From Nyssa sinensis (lineage: Eukaryota; Streptophyta; Magnoliopsida; Cornales; Nyssaceae), in assembly GCA_008638375.1 (NCBI GenBank), contig CM018052.1, positions 17,363,950 through 17,427,949 on the forward strand: 64,000 nucleotides of DNA. Reading direction: 5' to 3'. Below, piece after piece: positions 32,801 through 45,161 of the stretch. Within the stretch, counting starts at the first letter, position 1; every line of letters begins with the position of its first letter. The position numbers and the translations under genes are program-made. The notes below the pieces were generated by a model that made no database searches, had not been told where the DNA came from, and worked only from the letters and a program-made list of their open reading frames with translations.

Positions 32801-35516
32801 TGTCACAACCTAGGCCTCAAAGACCCAAGTAGTGATGTAAAATTACCATAAAACATTTATAATTTATTTCACATGGTTAATCAAGTCAACATAAGTCAAT
32901 TGGACTTTCAAATACTAGGTTTGACCAAGGCGCTATCGTGATAAGGCATAGAAAATTCAATATTTGAAATCCTTGGAATTGGCCTTATAAAAGTCTTGAT
33001 AATTATTTCTTAGGTATCTAATAATTTAAAATCGATTTTTAATAAATTTTAGCTATAAGGTAACCCACCCAACTAACTATGGTCCAATGCATTATTCTCA
33101 CAAAAATAGAAATTTTGTTCTTGCAAAGGGATAATTGACTTTTATTCTTAAGGAATTAGGTATTGAGACTATTTTTATTGGTTCCAAATGGAGGGTGCTC
33201 CTTTATTTATTATAATGTCTTAAGTAAATAAATGAAAATTAAATGAAATCATTTACTTAAATGACATTTCATGTAAATAAGGTGTCCACCAATAATGTTG
33301 TCTATGTAATAGAGTACAGAGCAAAATTTTCCTTCTATCTATTTTAGCCGACCATTCAGTCGACTGAGTTTAGCTTTCACTCCACTTATTTTCCTCAATT
33401 GAAAGTTTAGAATTGTTGGTTTCTTTAGCTTCTGTTAATTCTAGTTGACTAGTTCTTCCATTCAGTTGACTGAATCAGTCGTCTAACACCTGAACATGTT
33501 ATTTTTGTTGCTTTTTCATTCATCCCTTGAACCATTTTCTTCATCAAACTTTGGCATCATATAAAGAAGGTATTCCTAACATCAAATCACTTCATTTTAC
33601 AAGATCCAAGAGTATTATACATATTATCAATTAGTCCTAAATCGCATAACATTATCATATACCAAACATCTCAAATATTTTAAGTTTGGTTACATATCAA
33701 AGAGCTTGACTTCTATAAGCTTAACATCAAGGTAAACATATGACCACATTTACATGAGTTTACACAAATGAAAATGGAGAATCAACATAAACAAAACATA
33801 TGTCATTGGTCCTCCAAATTCAATTCACCAAGGCATCCACAAAGGCTTCAACAATGATTTCTGCATCACGTAGGCTTCTTGCCAGTACTTGCAATCTAGT
33901 AGGGGTCAATACAATAACCCCAGTAGGAAACCTCTAAACATAGGAAAAAGAAAATAGTGATACGTGTATGCCTGTGCTAGTTTTGTTCTACATAAGTGCT
34001 AACCGAACATGTATTGCCAACAAAGATAAAGATTCAAGAATCATCAAACTTTCATATATCAATGCAAATAATTATCAAAAAGATAAATGTCATCTAATTT
34101 TAACAAGATATGAGCCAAGTAGTTAAGGATTCATATTTCATCCAAGTGATTTCAATTCTCAAATTTTCCATCTCAAGCTCTTAAAGTCTTAAATCCCAAA
34201 GACTATTCTCCTAGTGGCTTTCGGTAAGCCTATGTGCTTTATGGGTTACTAACCTAATGAAAACAAACAACTACCCATGCAGGTTTACAGCCCACAAGCC
34301 GATGGGAGACACCTCCCGAAGATAATTGAAAGCCCAGTTAAGCGAAATCTCACCATACTCAAGAGTACACAAAAGACGTAGTCTTATTTCAAGCCTCAAA
34401 TGTTCATTTCTTCCCCTTTTTCAATAACAACTAATTCAAGGGCATTCCATTTACATTTATATCCATAATTTACTTTTATTTCACTAACAAAATCAATTCT
34501 TTCACACAACTATGAACAAGCACCACTTTTCAACATAAATAGCCATTTAGGAATTTCCAAAAACACTTGGCGTACAAGAGGTATTTTCATGTTTATAACA
34601 TACAAACCCACATCACAAATTCACCAAGTAAACCTTTTTGCATTTAACCGGGAGTTACACACATAATGAGATAGCATAAAAATAAGATGTTTCATAGCAA
34701 AAATGCACCTATTATATGAATGCTTATGATATATGTAATATATGCTCAAATATTCAAGAACTAGCATATGTATATCATGAAATGAGATGATGAATTGTCA
34801 AATATACCTATAGACATACTTTTCATCTAGGTTTAGAAACCCCTACCTCGTTTCTTGAAGGATTGTACAAAACCCTAGCTCATTCTTCTCTTTTAGCTTG
34901 ATTTTCTTCCAAACTCTAGCTTTGAATCGTGAACATTATGCTCCAAGGATGATAAATTTTACTCTCTTAGCTTAAAATCAATTTGGATCTAAGAATTTTT
35001 GAAAGAAATTGAGAGAGGGATGAAGAAACCCTAACATTTCCCTTATTTTCCCTTTAGTCGTGAAATATAAAGAATGTAAAGAGAGAGAAGAGAGAGTGAG
35101 AAAATTAGAAAAAATAAGATGGGGCTCTCTCTTGGTCATGGTTAGGGGGTATTTATACCCCTAAAACCTAATATGCTCAATTACCACTTTGCCCCTCATT
35201 TAAGTAATTTTCCCTTTTTCCTTTAATTTTTATTTTTGTCATTTCCATATGTACCCTATGTGACACATCACAAACCCCACATTTTAAGGTTCATTTAAGT
35301 CATAATATAATATCTCTTGATTACTACACTCGTGCAAACCCTCAATGATGATCAAATGACTATTTTGTCCCCATAGTCATTTAATGTGTCTAAATGAACT
35401 CCAATGATTCCCAAAATTTTCTTCTAACCTAATATTTATTATAATAAATCAATTATATATCATTCTTGTCCATAATTTATACTTTTAAATATTTATAAAA
35501 TATTACAAAATTTACA
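32801..35516 (-). mobile_element. Solo LTR related to the chromodomain element, reverse orientation
   Basis: Starts TGTCACAACCTAGGCCTCAA, the inverted form of the end of element A's LTR (TGTCACGACCCGGGCCCCAA, read from 44738). Matching order continues: CCCAAGTAGTGATGT, TAGCTATAAGGTAACCCACC, the GTCGAC palindromes near 33355-33490, and GTTACTAACCTAATG near 34244. It ends in a diverged counterpart of the LTR start (TTTACA at 35516). At 2716 bp it matches the ~2.8 kb net length of element A's 3' LTR. No 5-bp target duplication flanks it; instead the two copies of an ~800-bp repeat do. Confidence 0.7.
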
Positions 35517-37013
35517 AGAAAGTCTAAGTGCTTCTCAAGCTACTAACCTGATGCAGACATACGACTACCTGTGCGGGGTTACGGTTTGAAACCGAAGGGA
35601 GACAAAAATCCCTATCACATAACCCGATAATATCCATATCTTTCCCTTTCTCAACTTGTAACCAGTTCATTTGTATCTTCCCCTTTCTCAATAACTCAAC
35701 TATTTCATTTTCATTTATAATATCAACATCCCAACAACATGTAGTAGGCACACAAGCTCACACCACATCCACATTAACAGCCACATAATGAAATGCATAA
35801 CATCTCAATGTACAAAAATCATATAATCCACAGAGTGTCCATACATGTATCCAATGTACAAGTATAATGGATAATAAAGCACTAAAAAAATAATGATACT
35901 TATACTAAAAAAGGCAAGAATGATCAATCATCAGAATAATAACAGTCGCATCATGAGGATCAATATCGAGCACATAATACCAACCAATCAAAATAAGATC
36001 CTTGTCACAGTCGTCACTTAACTACGAGGAGACACTACTTGTGTCTATCATAACATATATTAGATACTATACATACATCAAGTTAAACTCTCGAGACCAC
36101 CCTGACTCTTAACACTATGGTTCCATAGTGATTCTTTAAGTTCTCTGAGGTTAATTATGCATTAGCTTACACGCCGAGTGTCCGTTGTCCTAAATAGATA
36201 TCAAAATGTGTTCCTAGGTATTACAAACCCTAAGGAGGCATCATCAAAATGTTTTTAAGTCATTTAAATGTCTTTTAAATCCATAAGGGCATTTTTGTAA
36301 TTTTACCAAACAAGTTTCGCGTCTATCAAAACACTACCTCACAAAACCTACATTGGAATCGGATCCAGAAAGTCCAAGAATCCTAAGAATACTAATGGTA
36401 ATTTTACATATTCATGTGAAACTAACCCCGTGTCCCTAGTTCATTAATCTGATATCATATTTGAATTTCTAACACCCAAAAACATTTGGAACACCTCTTC
36501 TAGATCTTAATTATAAATTCAATTGTTCAATCTATGTCTACAAGTATAATCTTCATTTTATTAATTTAGGTGGGACCATCACCGAGTCCCAATTTGTTCA
36601 ATCTAACAGTACATTTGAATTATAGGCATCCAAAAATATTGGGCTAGCCCTTTTTTCGATTTTAATTAGCCTATGAACTACTTCAAGTATCATTAGGGGC
36701 ATTTTTATAATTTTATACATTCATGTGGGACCACCACGAGTCCCTGAATGTCCAAACCAATCCAGTCATTGAGTCCGAAATGCCCAAAAACCTTAAGAAT
36801 TTCCCTTCTTGCATTTTAATTGGCTTTATTTTCAATTTTATGAACAAGTAGGCTTTTTCGTAATTTCCTCAAAATAATTCACCGATTTGCAACTATCCCA
36901 ATTCAGCCAACACCTTTTTAATTTCTTTTAACCTGATTTCTTATCCCTGTTACCAAATAGAGTTAATTTAATTTAAGTTTCAATTTCTAGAATAGGGATA
37001 AACTTATGCCTGT
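35517..37013 (-). mobile_element. Long gypsy LTR ('X'), middle fragment, reverse orientation
   Basis: Continuation of the LTR-like sequence. It carries the GGGCATTTTTGTAATTTTACC module and GTGGGACCACCACGAGTCCC/GAGTCCGAAATGCCC phrases shared with the solo LTRs at 37014-41959 and 54710-57837. Interrupted at 37014 by the next insertion. Confidence 0.5.
35525..36330. repeat. ~800-bp direct repeat, copy 2
   Basis: Partner of 31961-32797. Continues on its right into further long-LTR sequence, whereas copy 1 is cut by the solo LTR. Confidence 0.85.
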
Positions 37014-38934
37014 TGACACATCCCGAACCCCACCCTACGCGGATGTCGAGGACGTGACTGCCAGTCGGTCGCGACGCGACCAACCAAAGGCAAATTCTGA
37101 ACTTTTCGACGAATTGCACTCCAACTGTAGGGTCAGATGCAGCGGAATTTAAAATTTTTTCTTTGTGTCACGGGAATGCAACTCACTTATCCATCATAAG
37201 AATATGTATCACAGAGCACGACTAAATCCAGTCAGTCAACAATTCTAATCTCAGAGCATATCTAAAATCAAGCATATAACAACATAGCAGATCTAATATC
37301 TCTAGAGTACCATTTAGTGCCATGAGCCATGTTCCAATATCTAGTGCATGTCAATCAAGTCAGTCGTATCATATCACTTACCTGGATATACGGATTCGAT
37401 TCACAAGAATGTAAGTCTCTACAAATCAGTGCCATCTGATCCTTATTTGCAATGCCACTTGGCCTATTCACGTCATGTCATAGTACCCTCTAATCCAATG
37501 GAGGTAATTCCTGAAAAATGTCAGAATAATGGGGTGAGCTTAAATAAGCCCAGTGAGTAACACAGATTCCCTATCATGGGTTTCAAAACCAGTCCTTGCT
37601 TCCAAGGCACGTGGATAATTTAATCATTTCAAAATAACAATTTTCTAAATCCATTTCATGAGCAGTCTAGTACAATGGAACAAGATTGCACAAACAGTAC
37701 AAACGAATCGGAACATAACATAACCAATCGGACCAAAACAATAACCATTGCCAATATATCGATCAAGTCAGGGACACATCACTGTCGGAACTAATCATAA
37801 CTGGACTGAACAATGTTTCAATCAAGACAAACGTATCTTCAACGGACAGTACACAACGGAACTGGACTGAACAATGTTTCAATCAAGACGAAGGCATACT
37901 TTCAATAGCTAGAACATAACGGAACTGAACAAAAACAATATACTAATCAAGACACAAACACATCATGAACGGAACGAAACATAACGGGGCTGAGTAGAAA
38001 CAATATAACAATCAAGTCGGAGACATATCACTAGCGGAACGAATCATGACCGAACTGAACAACGTTTTAATCAAGACAGGGCATGTCATCACGGGTAGAA
38101 CATAACGGAACTGGACAATACATCAATCCAAACAGACCTATTATTGACCGGCGGTACACAATGGAATCGAACGTATCAATCAGGAACGTAGACATAGCAT
38201 TATCGGATAGCACATAACCGAACTGAACGGAGTTCCTAATTCAAAGGACACAATCACATCGTGTGAAATGTAGTGCAAAGGGCCTACATTAAGTACGTAC
38301 ATTTAAACAATATAGTATTTAGACAGTATACTATACAAGTAGTACGGTACGACAAAATATCGTTCTTTGCCTATATCACATGGTTAGTTTAATCATTTCG
38401 GGAATAATGGTTCAATACATCCATTTATCTCAACAGTTCAAAACAGGCAAAACAGTACGGGATGCTAGCACAGGGATCAGGAATATAGTCAATTATTTAA
38501 AAAGACTAAAACCATGTCATAAGTGATATAGTACGAAAAGGCATGCATTTAAATAATTGCACTTAAATAATTGCATTCAAAACAGATCAATAAATCAAGG
38601 GACAGAATCAAAACAGTGTCAGAAGTTACTCACAAACTTTTAGGTTTATCTCCTTGCGCAAATAATCTGACAACCTCCAAACATTGTTTCAGGCACATCC
38701 TTGTACATCCTGAATAATCATCATTAATCATAGATAGATCAGAATTCATCCATTCAGGTCTTATTCGTCATCTTAAGTGTCTATCGGATTACCTAAGATA
38801 GCCTAGTAGCCTATCGCCCTTCCATTGGGTCTCACCCGAGGCTATTTCATTCTTTAATTAGGCTTAGCATTTATTAGGATTATATCCTAAGTCATTTAGA
38901 CTTCAATTGTTATCAGTCAGGCACTCATTCAACC

Positions 38935-39925
38935 TTAGGGGCAAAATGGTAATTTTACCATTCTTGTCCCGGACCCTGTCGTGGTCTTCGGAATAGTCTT
39001 TATATCTTAAGTACAAAGTTTTACGTCCTTTGGACTCCAATCGGTATCAGTTAGGTTCTTATTTAGCCTTAGGGGCAAAATGGTAATTTTGTCATTTTTG
39101 CCCCGGACCCTATCATGGTCCTCAGAACGTCCCATATATCTCATGTATAAATTTGTAAGTCCCTTGGACTTCATTTGATATCTGCTTTAGATCGTCGGGA
39201 CACATCGATCATTTCTCGTTTTACGCGTTGACTGTCTCAGAGTCTTATTTAGCCCTTTAGTGTTCATAATTATCCCTATGATAATTTATCAGATCAGTTT
39301 GACCTTTATTCGACCTCTACTTTACACTTTCAGTGCTCAGGGGTATTTTGGTCATTTTACGTTTTGTGTAATTCTGACCCCGATTCGTCATCTAATCAAG
39401 TATACAGTCTCACCAGTGTCTGGGCTCCTACCGGTATCAGTTTCGTCCCAATCGGACTTTGTTTAGGTCTCGTACGATATCAGGGGTAATTTGGTAATTT
39501 CATGTGTCATATTTTTCGGCACGTCAGTTCATAAAATGGACCTCGCCATTGGGTCCAGAGCGTCCAACATAGTGAAATTGGACTGTCTGTTATGTTTAAT
39601 CGGCCCTGAGTATCATTAAGGGCAATTCAGTCATTTACACTTTATGTGTCTGTATTTTTCGGGACCTCAGTTCATTAAACGGACCTCACCGTTGAGTCCA
39701 GAATGCCCGAGATAGTCAAAATAGGCTATCTTTTATTTTAATTTGGGTTTGGGTGCCATCAAGGGCAATACAGTAATTTACACCTACGTTTCTGTATTTT
39801 TCGGGACTGTATTTCCAAAATCGGACTGTACCATTGAGTCCAGAATATTTGAAATAGTGAAAATACACTATTTATTTACTTAATTTGGACTCCGTTTGAC
39901 ATATTTAATGTCTAGGGGTAAAATT
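38935..39925 (-). repeat. Degenerate ~135-bp periodic module in the solo LTR
   Basis: About seven diverged copies of AGGGGCAAAATGGTAATTTT followed by a GGGACC/CGGACC block, a CATTGAGTCCAGAATG block and a TTGGACTCC block. Copies start near 38938, 39070, 39339, 39480, 39613, 39756 and 39911. Similar modules occur at about 55860-56250 and 56330-56430 and, single, elsewhere in the related LTRs. Confidence 0.75.
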
Positions 39926-41244
39926 GTAATTTTACCTACTTAATAAAATAATTAAATAATTATTTTATTATTTAATTAATTTATTCAGGGCTTAAATGTA
40001 TAAATTTTCAAAAGTCTGGGCCATTGTGTAATTCTTTAAAACTGTCAGGGGTAAATCCGTAATTTCAGGAGACTTAAGGGTTTAAAATGTAATTTCATAA
40101 AATTAGGGGTTCAGGCCGTCCGGTTCTAGGGTTCAGGTGGCTGAACCGGTTCAAAACACTTAAAACCAACCGGTTCACTAACCTTTGGAAAACCGGAATA
40201 GCATATTCCAGTTATCCCCTAATTGGCCCTTATCCACGTTCAGGTTATGCCCAAACCAAATTCCCAATTTTCGGATTTATTAACCGTGTTGCCAAACAGT
40301 CGGATTTCAATTTAAAATCAAAACAGTAAACCTTAAACGGTGCCGTTCCAATTAATTCGGTGGCATCCCTCTTCGCTCAACACGTGTCCGAGTTGGCCCG
40401 GTTGACTCGGCTCAAGGCAGCGAGTCAACTCGGTCGTCTTCTTCATCAAATTACCCTCGGTTGCCCTAGTTTCTGCAGATTTCTTCTTCCAATTTCGTGC
40501 TATTTCAAGCACGGTTTTCAACCTGTTTTGATCCCAACCGGTCTCTGGAAGCCATGCCAACATTTTGGCATCCATAAATCAACAAGAGGTCAACTAAAAG
40601 GGTGGGAATAAGCCACGATAACCGAACCTGCAAGTCAACAATACATGCTCATTCCTCAACCGTTTTCAACACGGTTTGTTGCTACATGATCCCTATGACA
40701 TGTAGTTTCATCCCCCATTCAACAAAATCGGTTTAAAGCATTCAAACCCAAGATGGTATTTCACACCCGAACCTGCAACTAATTTTTTGAGGGTGTTGCA
40801 TGGGGTTTTAGGGTCGCGGGTTGGTGGTTTTACGGTCCTTAGGATGTCTAGTTCAAGACCCGAGACACCATTTTAGGTTTTGTTCAACTTAATTCAGACC
40901 TGCTATATAACATTTCAGAATTTAATTCACTGTAACTTTAAAGTTCTCACTCGATTTTAAATGGATTTCACTCATTTCAGTTGCAATCAAAAGCTGATAA
41001 TATGTAGATTGGAACTGTATATTTTCATGCATTTAAATCAAAATGATTTGAACAGAATTTGACTCACGAACTTACCTGTACAGTGAGTTTTCTTTCCTCC
41101 ATTTCTGTTTTCCTTCAGTTCCACTTCCGAGACCAGTTCCTTAACTGCCTTCTCACTTTGGCAGCCCTCTTCCGAGCACACAGGCAGTTTAGTTTTGGTT
41201 TCCTTTCCTCCCCACCCAATACACACAAGGCCCATATATGTATG

Positions 41245-41246
<2 letters not shown>

Positions 41247-41280
<34 letters not shown>

Positions 41281-41281
41281 T
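41247..41281. repeat. (AT)n(AC)n microsatellite
   Basis: AT run followed by AC run. It causes the Ile/Tyr-rich ORFs here, which are not genes. Confidence 0.95.
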
Positions 41282-41959
41282 TCTCCAAATATATCTCTAG
41301 GTGTATATATGTATACATATCAGAGGTTCAGTGGGGCTTAGGGCTGATGTGGGCTGAGGGAAACCATCATATGGGGTTTGCATGTAACCTCATTGGTCCA
41401 ATTTGAGGTGGGGCTTGGTTAACTCAGGAATATATACAATTAAGCTGTATATATATGCACAAAGGTGCTGGTGGCCACTTGGTTTAATTTTTGGATGGAA
41501 TTCATTCTCTCCATAGGTCAAGGGTTCAATTCCCCTTGACCACCAATTTGGCCATTTTTCACCATTTTGGGCTAAGGCCCTGTTTGGCTGCGCATTAATT
41601 CAGTTTCTGATGTTTGCCTCATAACTTTCATTCCGTAACTCCTTTTTCGGTGCGGTTTCTTCCGGTCAGTTTCTATTTCCGTTATCTTCAATGTCAGAGG
41701 TTCCGTGTCATTTATTAGTCATTCGGGATTTTCGGGATTAACTAATTCGAATTCCGTCAGAGTTAAATTGACATTATCTCACCTAATTAATTGATAATTA
41801 GGTTCGGGTATTATACCCTATTCTCGAACATGTTTTGTCATTCTATTGGTCTAGTGTGACCACCGGGAGATTAAGGTTAATTTCCTTAATTATTCCCTAA
41901 GCCGGTACTAATTAATAATTAATATTTAATTATTAATTATACAGGATCGGGGTGTTACA

Positions 41960-42597
41960 CCTGTTCTAATTCAATTTCAAGGTCACGCTATTACTACAAT
42001 CAAACAGACCCTTAAGCCTACACCAATTGGGTCAGACCCGAACTAGCCACGACCAAACCCAGATACCCTGTTGACCACTGACCCAAATCGGTTGACCATT
42101 GACCAGATTAACCCACTAGAGATGACCGCCACCGGCGACTCGTCGGTCACCTTTTCCGACGAGGTCCCAAGAAACCTAATTTTTCACAGTGTTTTTCTCG
42201 ACTTTTCTTCTACTATTTTCAATGGTTTTCATCCTAAAACCATTTAAATGATTTTTTAACCAGTTTATAACCGATTTCATTCATCAAAACCTCCCAAAAT
42301 CGAGATCGAACCTCACTAGTTTGACTCTTTGGCATACCTTCGTCCTCTGTGTTTTCCACCACTCCAACGACCATTTCATTTCTCCCCCATTCTTCTTTCT
42401 TTCTGGAAGCTCAAGGAACCTTTCCCCAAGCTCAGAGTCACTTAAAATTCCTTTAATGTTTCCCTCACAACAAGAACCTAAATAAGGTTCATCCATGGCT
42501 TCCACACATAGAACGCACCTCCACATACACCAATACTCACATGTATCTCAACATAAAAGCATATACCATATGCATCTTAAAGAGAGGGTAAAAAATC
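41960..42597 (-). mobile_element. Long gypsy LTR ('X'), right fragment, reverse orientation
   Basis: Resumes at the CCTGT duplication after the solo LTR. It contains GCCACCGGCGACTCGTCGG, a counterpart of GGCGCCGGCGACTTTTTC at 56712 in the solo LTR at 54710-57837. Ends at an abrupt junction with element A near 42598; its own terminal GTTACA is missing. Confidence 0.5.
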
Positions 42598-44738
42598 CCC
42601 TGGAAGGAATCTCACCCAAATCAAGAAAACAAGACTAGGGTTTGTGAAATCTTTAAGGAACAAGGTAGGAATTTCTAACCTAGGTATAAAACTTGTGTAG
42701 GTAGATTTATCATACATTATTTCGTCTCTTACCATAAAGTTACCCACATTGTTCATGTTAGGGCATATGTTGCATGTATCATAAACATTCATGTAACATC
42801 TTACATGAAACATCTTCTTTTTATGCTATCTCATTATGTGTGTAACTCCTAGTTAAATGCGAAAAGATTTACATGGTGAATTTGTGATGTGGGTTTGTAT
42901 GCTATACATAGAAAAATATCTCTTGCATGCCAAGTGTTTTTAGAAATTCCTAAATGACTATTTATGTTGAAATATGGTGTCTGTTCATAGTTGTATGAAT
43001 GAATTGACTATGTTAGTGGAATAAAAGTAAATTATGGATATGAATGTAAATAGAATGCCCTTGAATTAGTTATTAGTGATGAAGAGGAAGAAATGAACAT
43101 TTGAGGCTTGAAATGGGATTACATCTTTTGTGTGCACTTGAGTGTGGTGAGATTTTACTTACCCGAGGTTTCAATTGTGTTCGAGATGGTGTCTTCCATC
43201 AGCTTGCAATCCATAAACCCACGCGGGTGCTTATATATCTCCATCAGGTTAGTAGCCTAGAAAGCACACACAGCTTACCGGGGGTCGACTAGGAGACTAG
43301 TCTTGGGATTGAGACTTGAGAGTTTATAAAGGAAAACTTGATAATCGGAATGTTTCGAATGAGTTGTGAAATCCCTATTAATTAACTTATAATTGGTGGA
43401 ATTTCTTGGTATTTTCTTCTTGGCGAATTTCAACTATTGAATGTGAAATCTTGCTACTTGTTGGATTATTTCTTTATTATGAACATTGCTATTGATTACT
43501 TGTGTGACATTATATATGCACAAGAATAAACATGACACCACATTTTCTTACCTCTATTTAGATTTCTCCTATTGGGGTTGTTGTATTGACCTCTACTAGA
43601 TGCATGAGCGAGCAAGAAAATGACTGCGAGTTGAAAACTTCTACCATGTTATTTTTGGAAGATATCCACATTTTTGTATACTGGAATATCATCACCTCTT
43701 TTGTAAACTGGTTTGAATATATGTTTTCCTTGGAATAGACTATGCATTTTGTAGTTTAAATGTATAGAAATTAGAAGCTTGATGGTAATGTAAACATTAT
43801 AAGGAACTTGACTTATATTTTCGGACTCATAAGAAATTCTATATTTGAAACTTGATTCTTGGATAAGCACAATGGTGTATGAATTGTGGAATGCATGCTT
43901 TGATATAGGATTTTAAAATGAATGAAAAAGAATAGGAAAAAGCATGTTTAAGGTATGAGAAAAGCATGTGGAATGAAAAATTCAGAAAAGTAACATGTTC
44001 AGGTGTTGGACGACTAATTCAGTCGACTAAATGGAAGAACCAATCGACTGAATGGAAGGACTAGTCGACTAGAATTAACAAAACCTAAATAACATAAAAA
44101 TCCTAAACTTTAACTAGTCGACTGAATGGAAGGACCAGTCGACTCGGATTAATAGAAGCTAAAGAACACAAAAATCCCAGACTTTTAGTCGATTGAATGG
44201 TAGGACCAGTCGACTGAAAACTAGACCCAATCAACTGAAATGAGCATAATAAAATTTTTGCTCTGCATAGACAATACTGTTGGTGGATGCCTTATTTACA
44301 TTAAACGTCATTTAAGACATTATAATGTAAATAAGGAAGTACCCCCCATTTGGAATCAATAAAAATAGTCCCAAGACTTAATTCCTTAATAATGAAAAGT
44401 CAACTCCCTCTCCCAAGAAAAAAAATTCTATTTTTTTTTAGAATAGCGCCTTGGACCATAGCTAGTTTGGTGGGTTACCCTATAGCTAAAATCTATTAAA
44501 AATAATTTTTATACTAGTGAATACCTAAGGATCAATTACCGGGTCTTTTACAAGGTCAATTCTAAAGATTTCAAATACCTAAATTTCTATGTCTTAGCAT
44601 GATAGTGCTTTGGGCAAATTTAGCATTCGTAAGTCTGGTTTGACTTCCATCGACTTGATTTCTCTTGTAAGCTTAATTACAAAGGTTCTATAACGTTTAC
44701 ACATCACTACTTGGGTCTTTGGGGCCCGGGTCGTGACA
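42598..44738 (+). mobile_element. 5' LTR of element A, 5'-truncated
   Basis: Collinear with the 3' LTR from GAAGGAATCTCACC (here 42602, there near 53974) to the end GGGTCGTGACA at 44738. The first ~575 bp present at 53400-53975 are absent. It includes the GTCGAC palindrome cluster near 44010-44235. Confidence 0.88.
44012..44235. repeat. GTCGAC palindrome cluster in the 5' LTR
   Basis: Repeated blocks of (C)AGTCGACT(G/A)AATGGAAGGAC, with GAATTAACAAAACC-type spacers. AGTCGACT is a perfect 8-bp palindrome. The same cluster, more mutated, recurs in the 3' LTR (58540-58770) and inverted in the solo LTR at 33355-33490. Confidence 0.85.
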
Positions 44739-44741
44739 GAA

Positions 44742-44758
44742 TGGTATCAAAGCTTAGG
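44742..44758 (+). other. Primer-binding site of element A (initiator-Met tRNA type)
   Basis: TGGTATCAAAGCTTAGG three bases after the 5' LTR. It matches the common plant gypsy site TGGTATCAGAGC with one change (G to A). Confidence 0.88.
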
Positions 44759-45161
44759 CTTCGAATACCAAGAATGATGGGATAGGGCCAACTTAAGACA
44801 TACCTTGTGATCATAAATTCATATTGATTAAAAACTTTAGTGTAGGATGGACATTAATTGAGCACGTAGGAATCTAGTATGCATTAAACTTGATCGCTGA
44901 TGTTGTTGCATAAGATCTCTTGCTTTGAGTAAATGTTGACTTATTTTTATGAATACATGAACATGCTTGTTTATTGGTTGTTTGATGCATGTGTTATATT
45001 TTGCACTCATATAGGTTCATTCAGGCATATGCTAGTGGTAATTGGGCATAAAATTGGCTACGGTTGAGGATAGAACCTTGTGGAAGGAAAGCTAAAGAAT
45101 TCATTGTGAATTGGAAGCTTGTTTAGAAGGTTTTATTCCTTCCTTTTGTTGTTATCATAGG

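Larger units (their letters stand above)
37014..41959 (-). mobile_element. Solo gypsy LTR, 4.9 kb, reverse orientation
   Basis: Flanked by the exact duplication CCTGT (37009-37013, 41960-41964). The plus-strand ends are TGACACATCCC and GGGTGTTACA, so on the minus strand it starts TGTAACACCCCG, a typical gypsy LTR start. No primer site, pol motif or second LTR lies inside, so it is a solo LTR left by LTR-LTR recombination. At 4946 bp it is unusually long. The middle (38935-39925) is a periodic array of a ~135-bp module. No gene inside: the short ORFs near 40330-41400 have no family signature. Confidence 0.85.

Noticed and set aside
40333..40611. ORFs on both strands near 40.3-40.6 kb
   Set aside because: Inside a well-bounded solo LTR. 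No domain recognised and open on both strands.
41038..41406. ORFs with Ile/Tyr-rich segments on both strands
   Set aside because: Produced by the AT/AC microsatellite inside the solo LTR, with no family motif.
41472..41533. A genuine tRNA gene
   Set aside because: Box-like words are present, but the A-box is imperfect and no full cloverleaf with anticodon stem can be drawn. Kept only as a possible SINE-like fragment.
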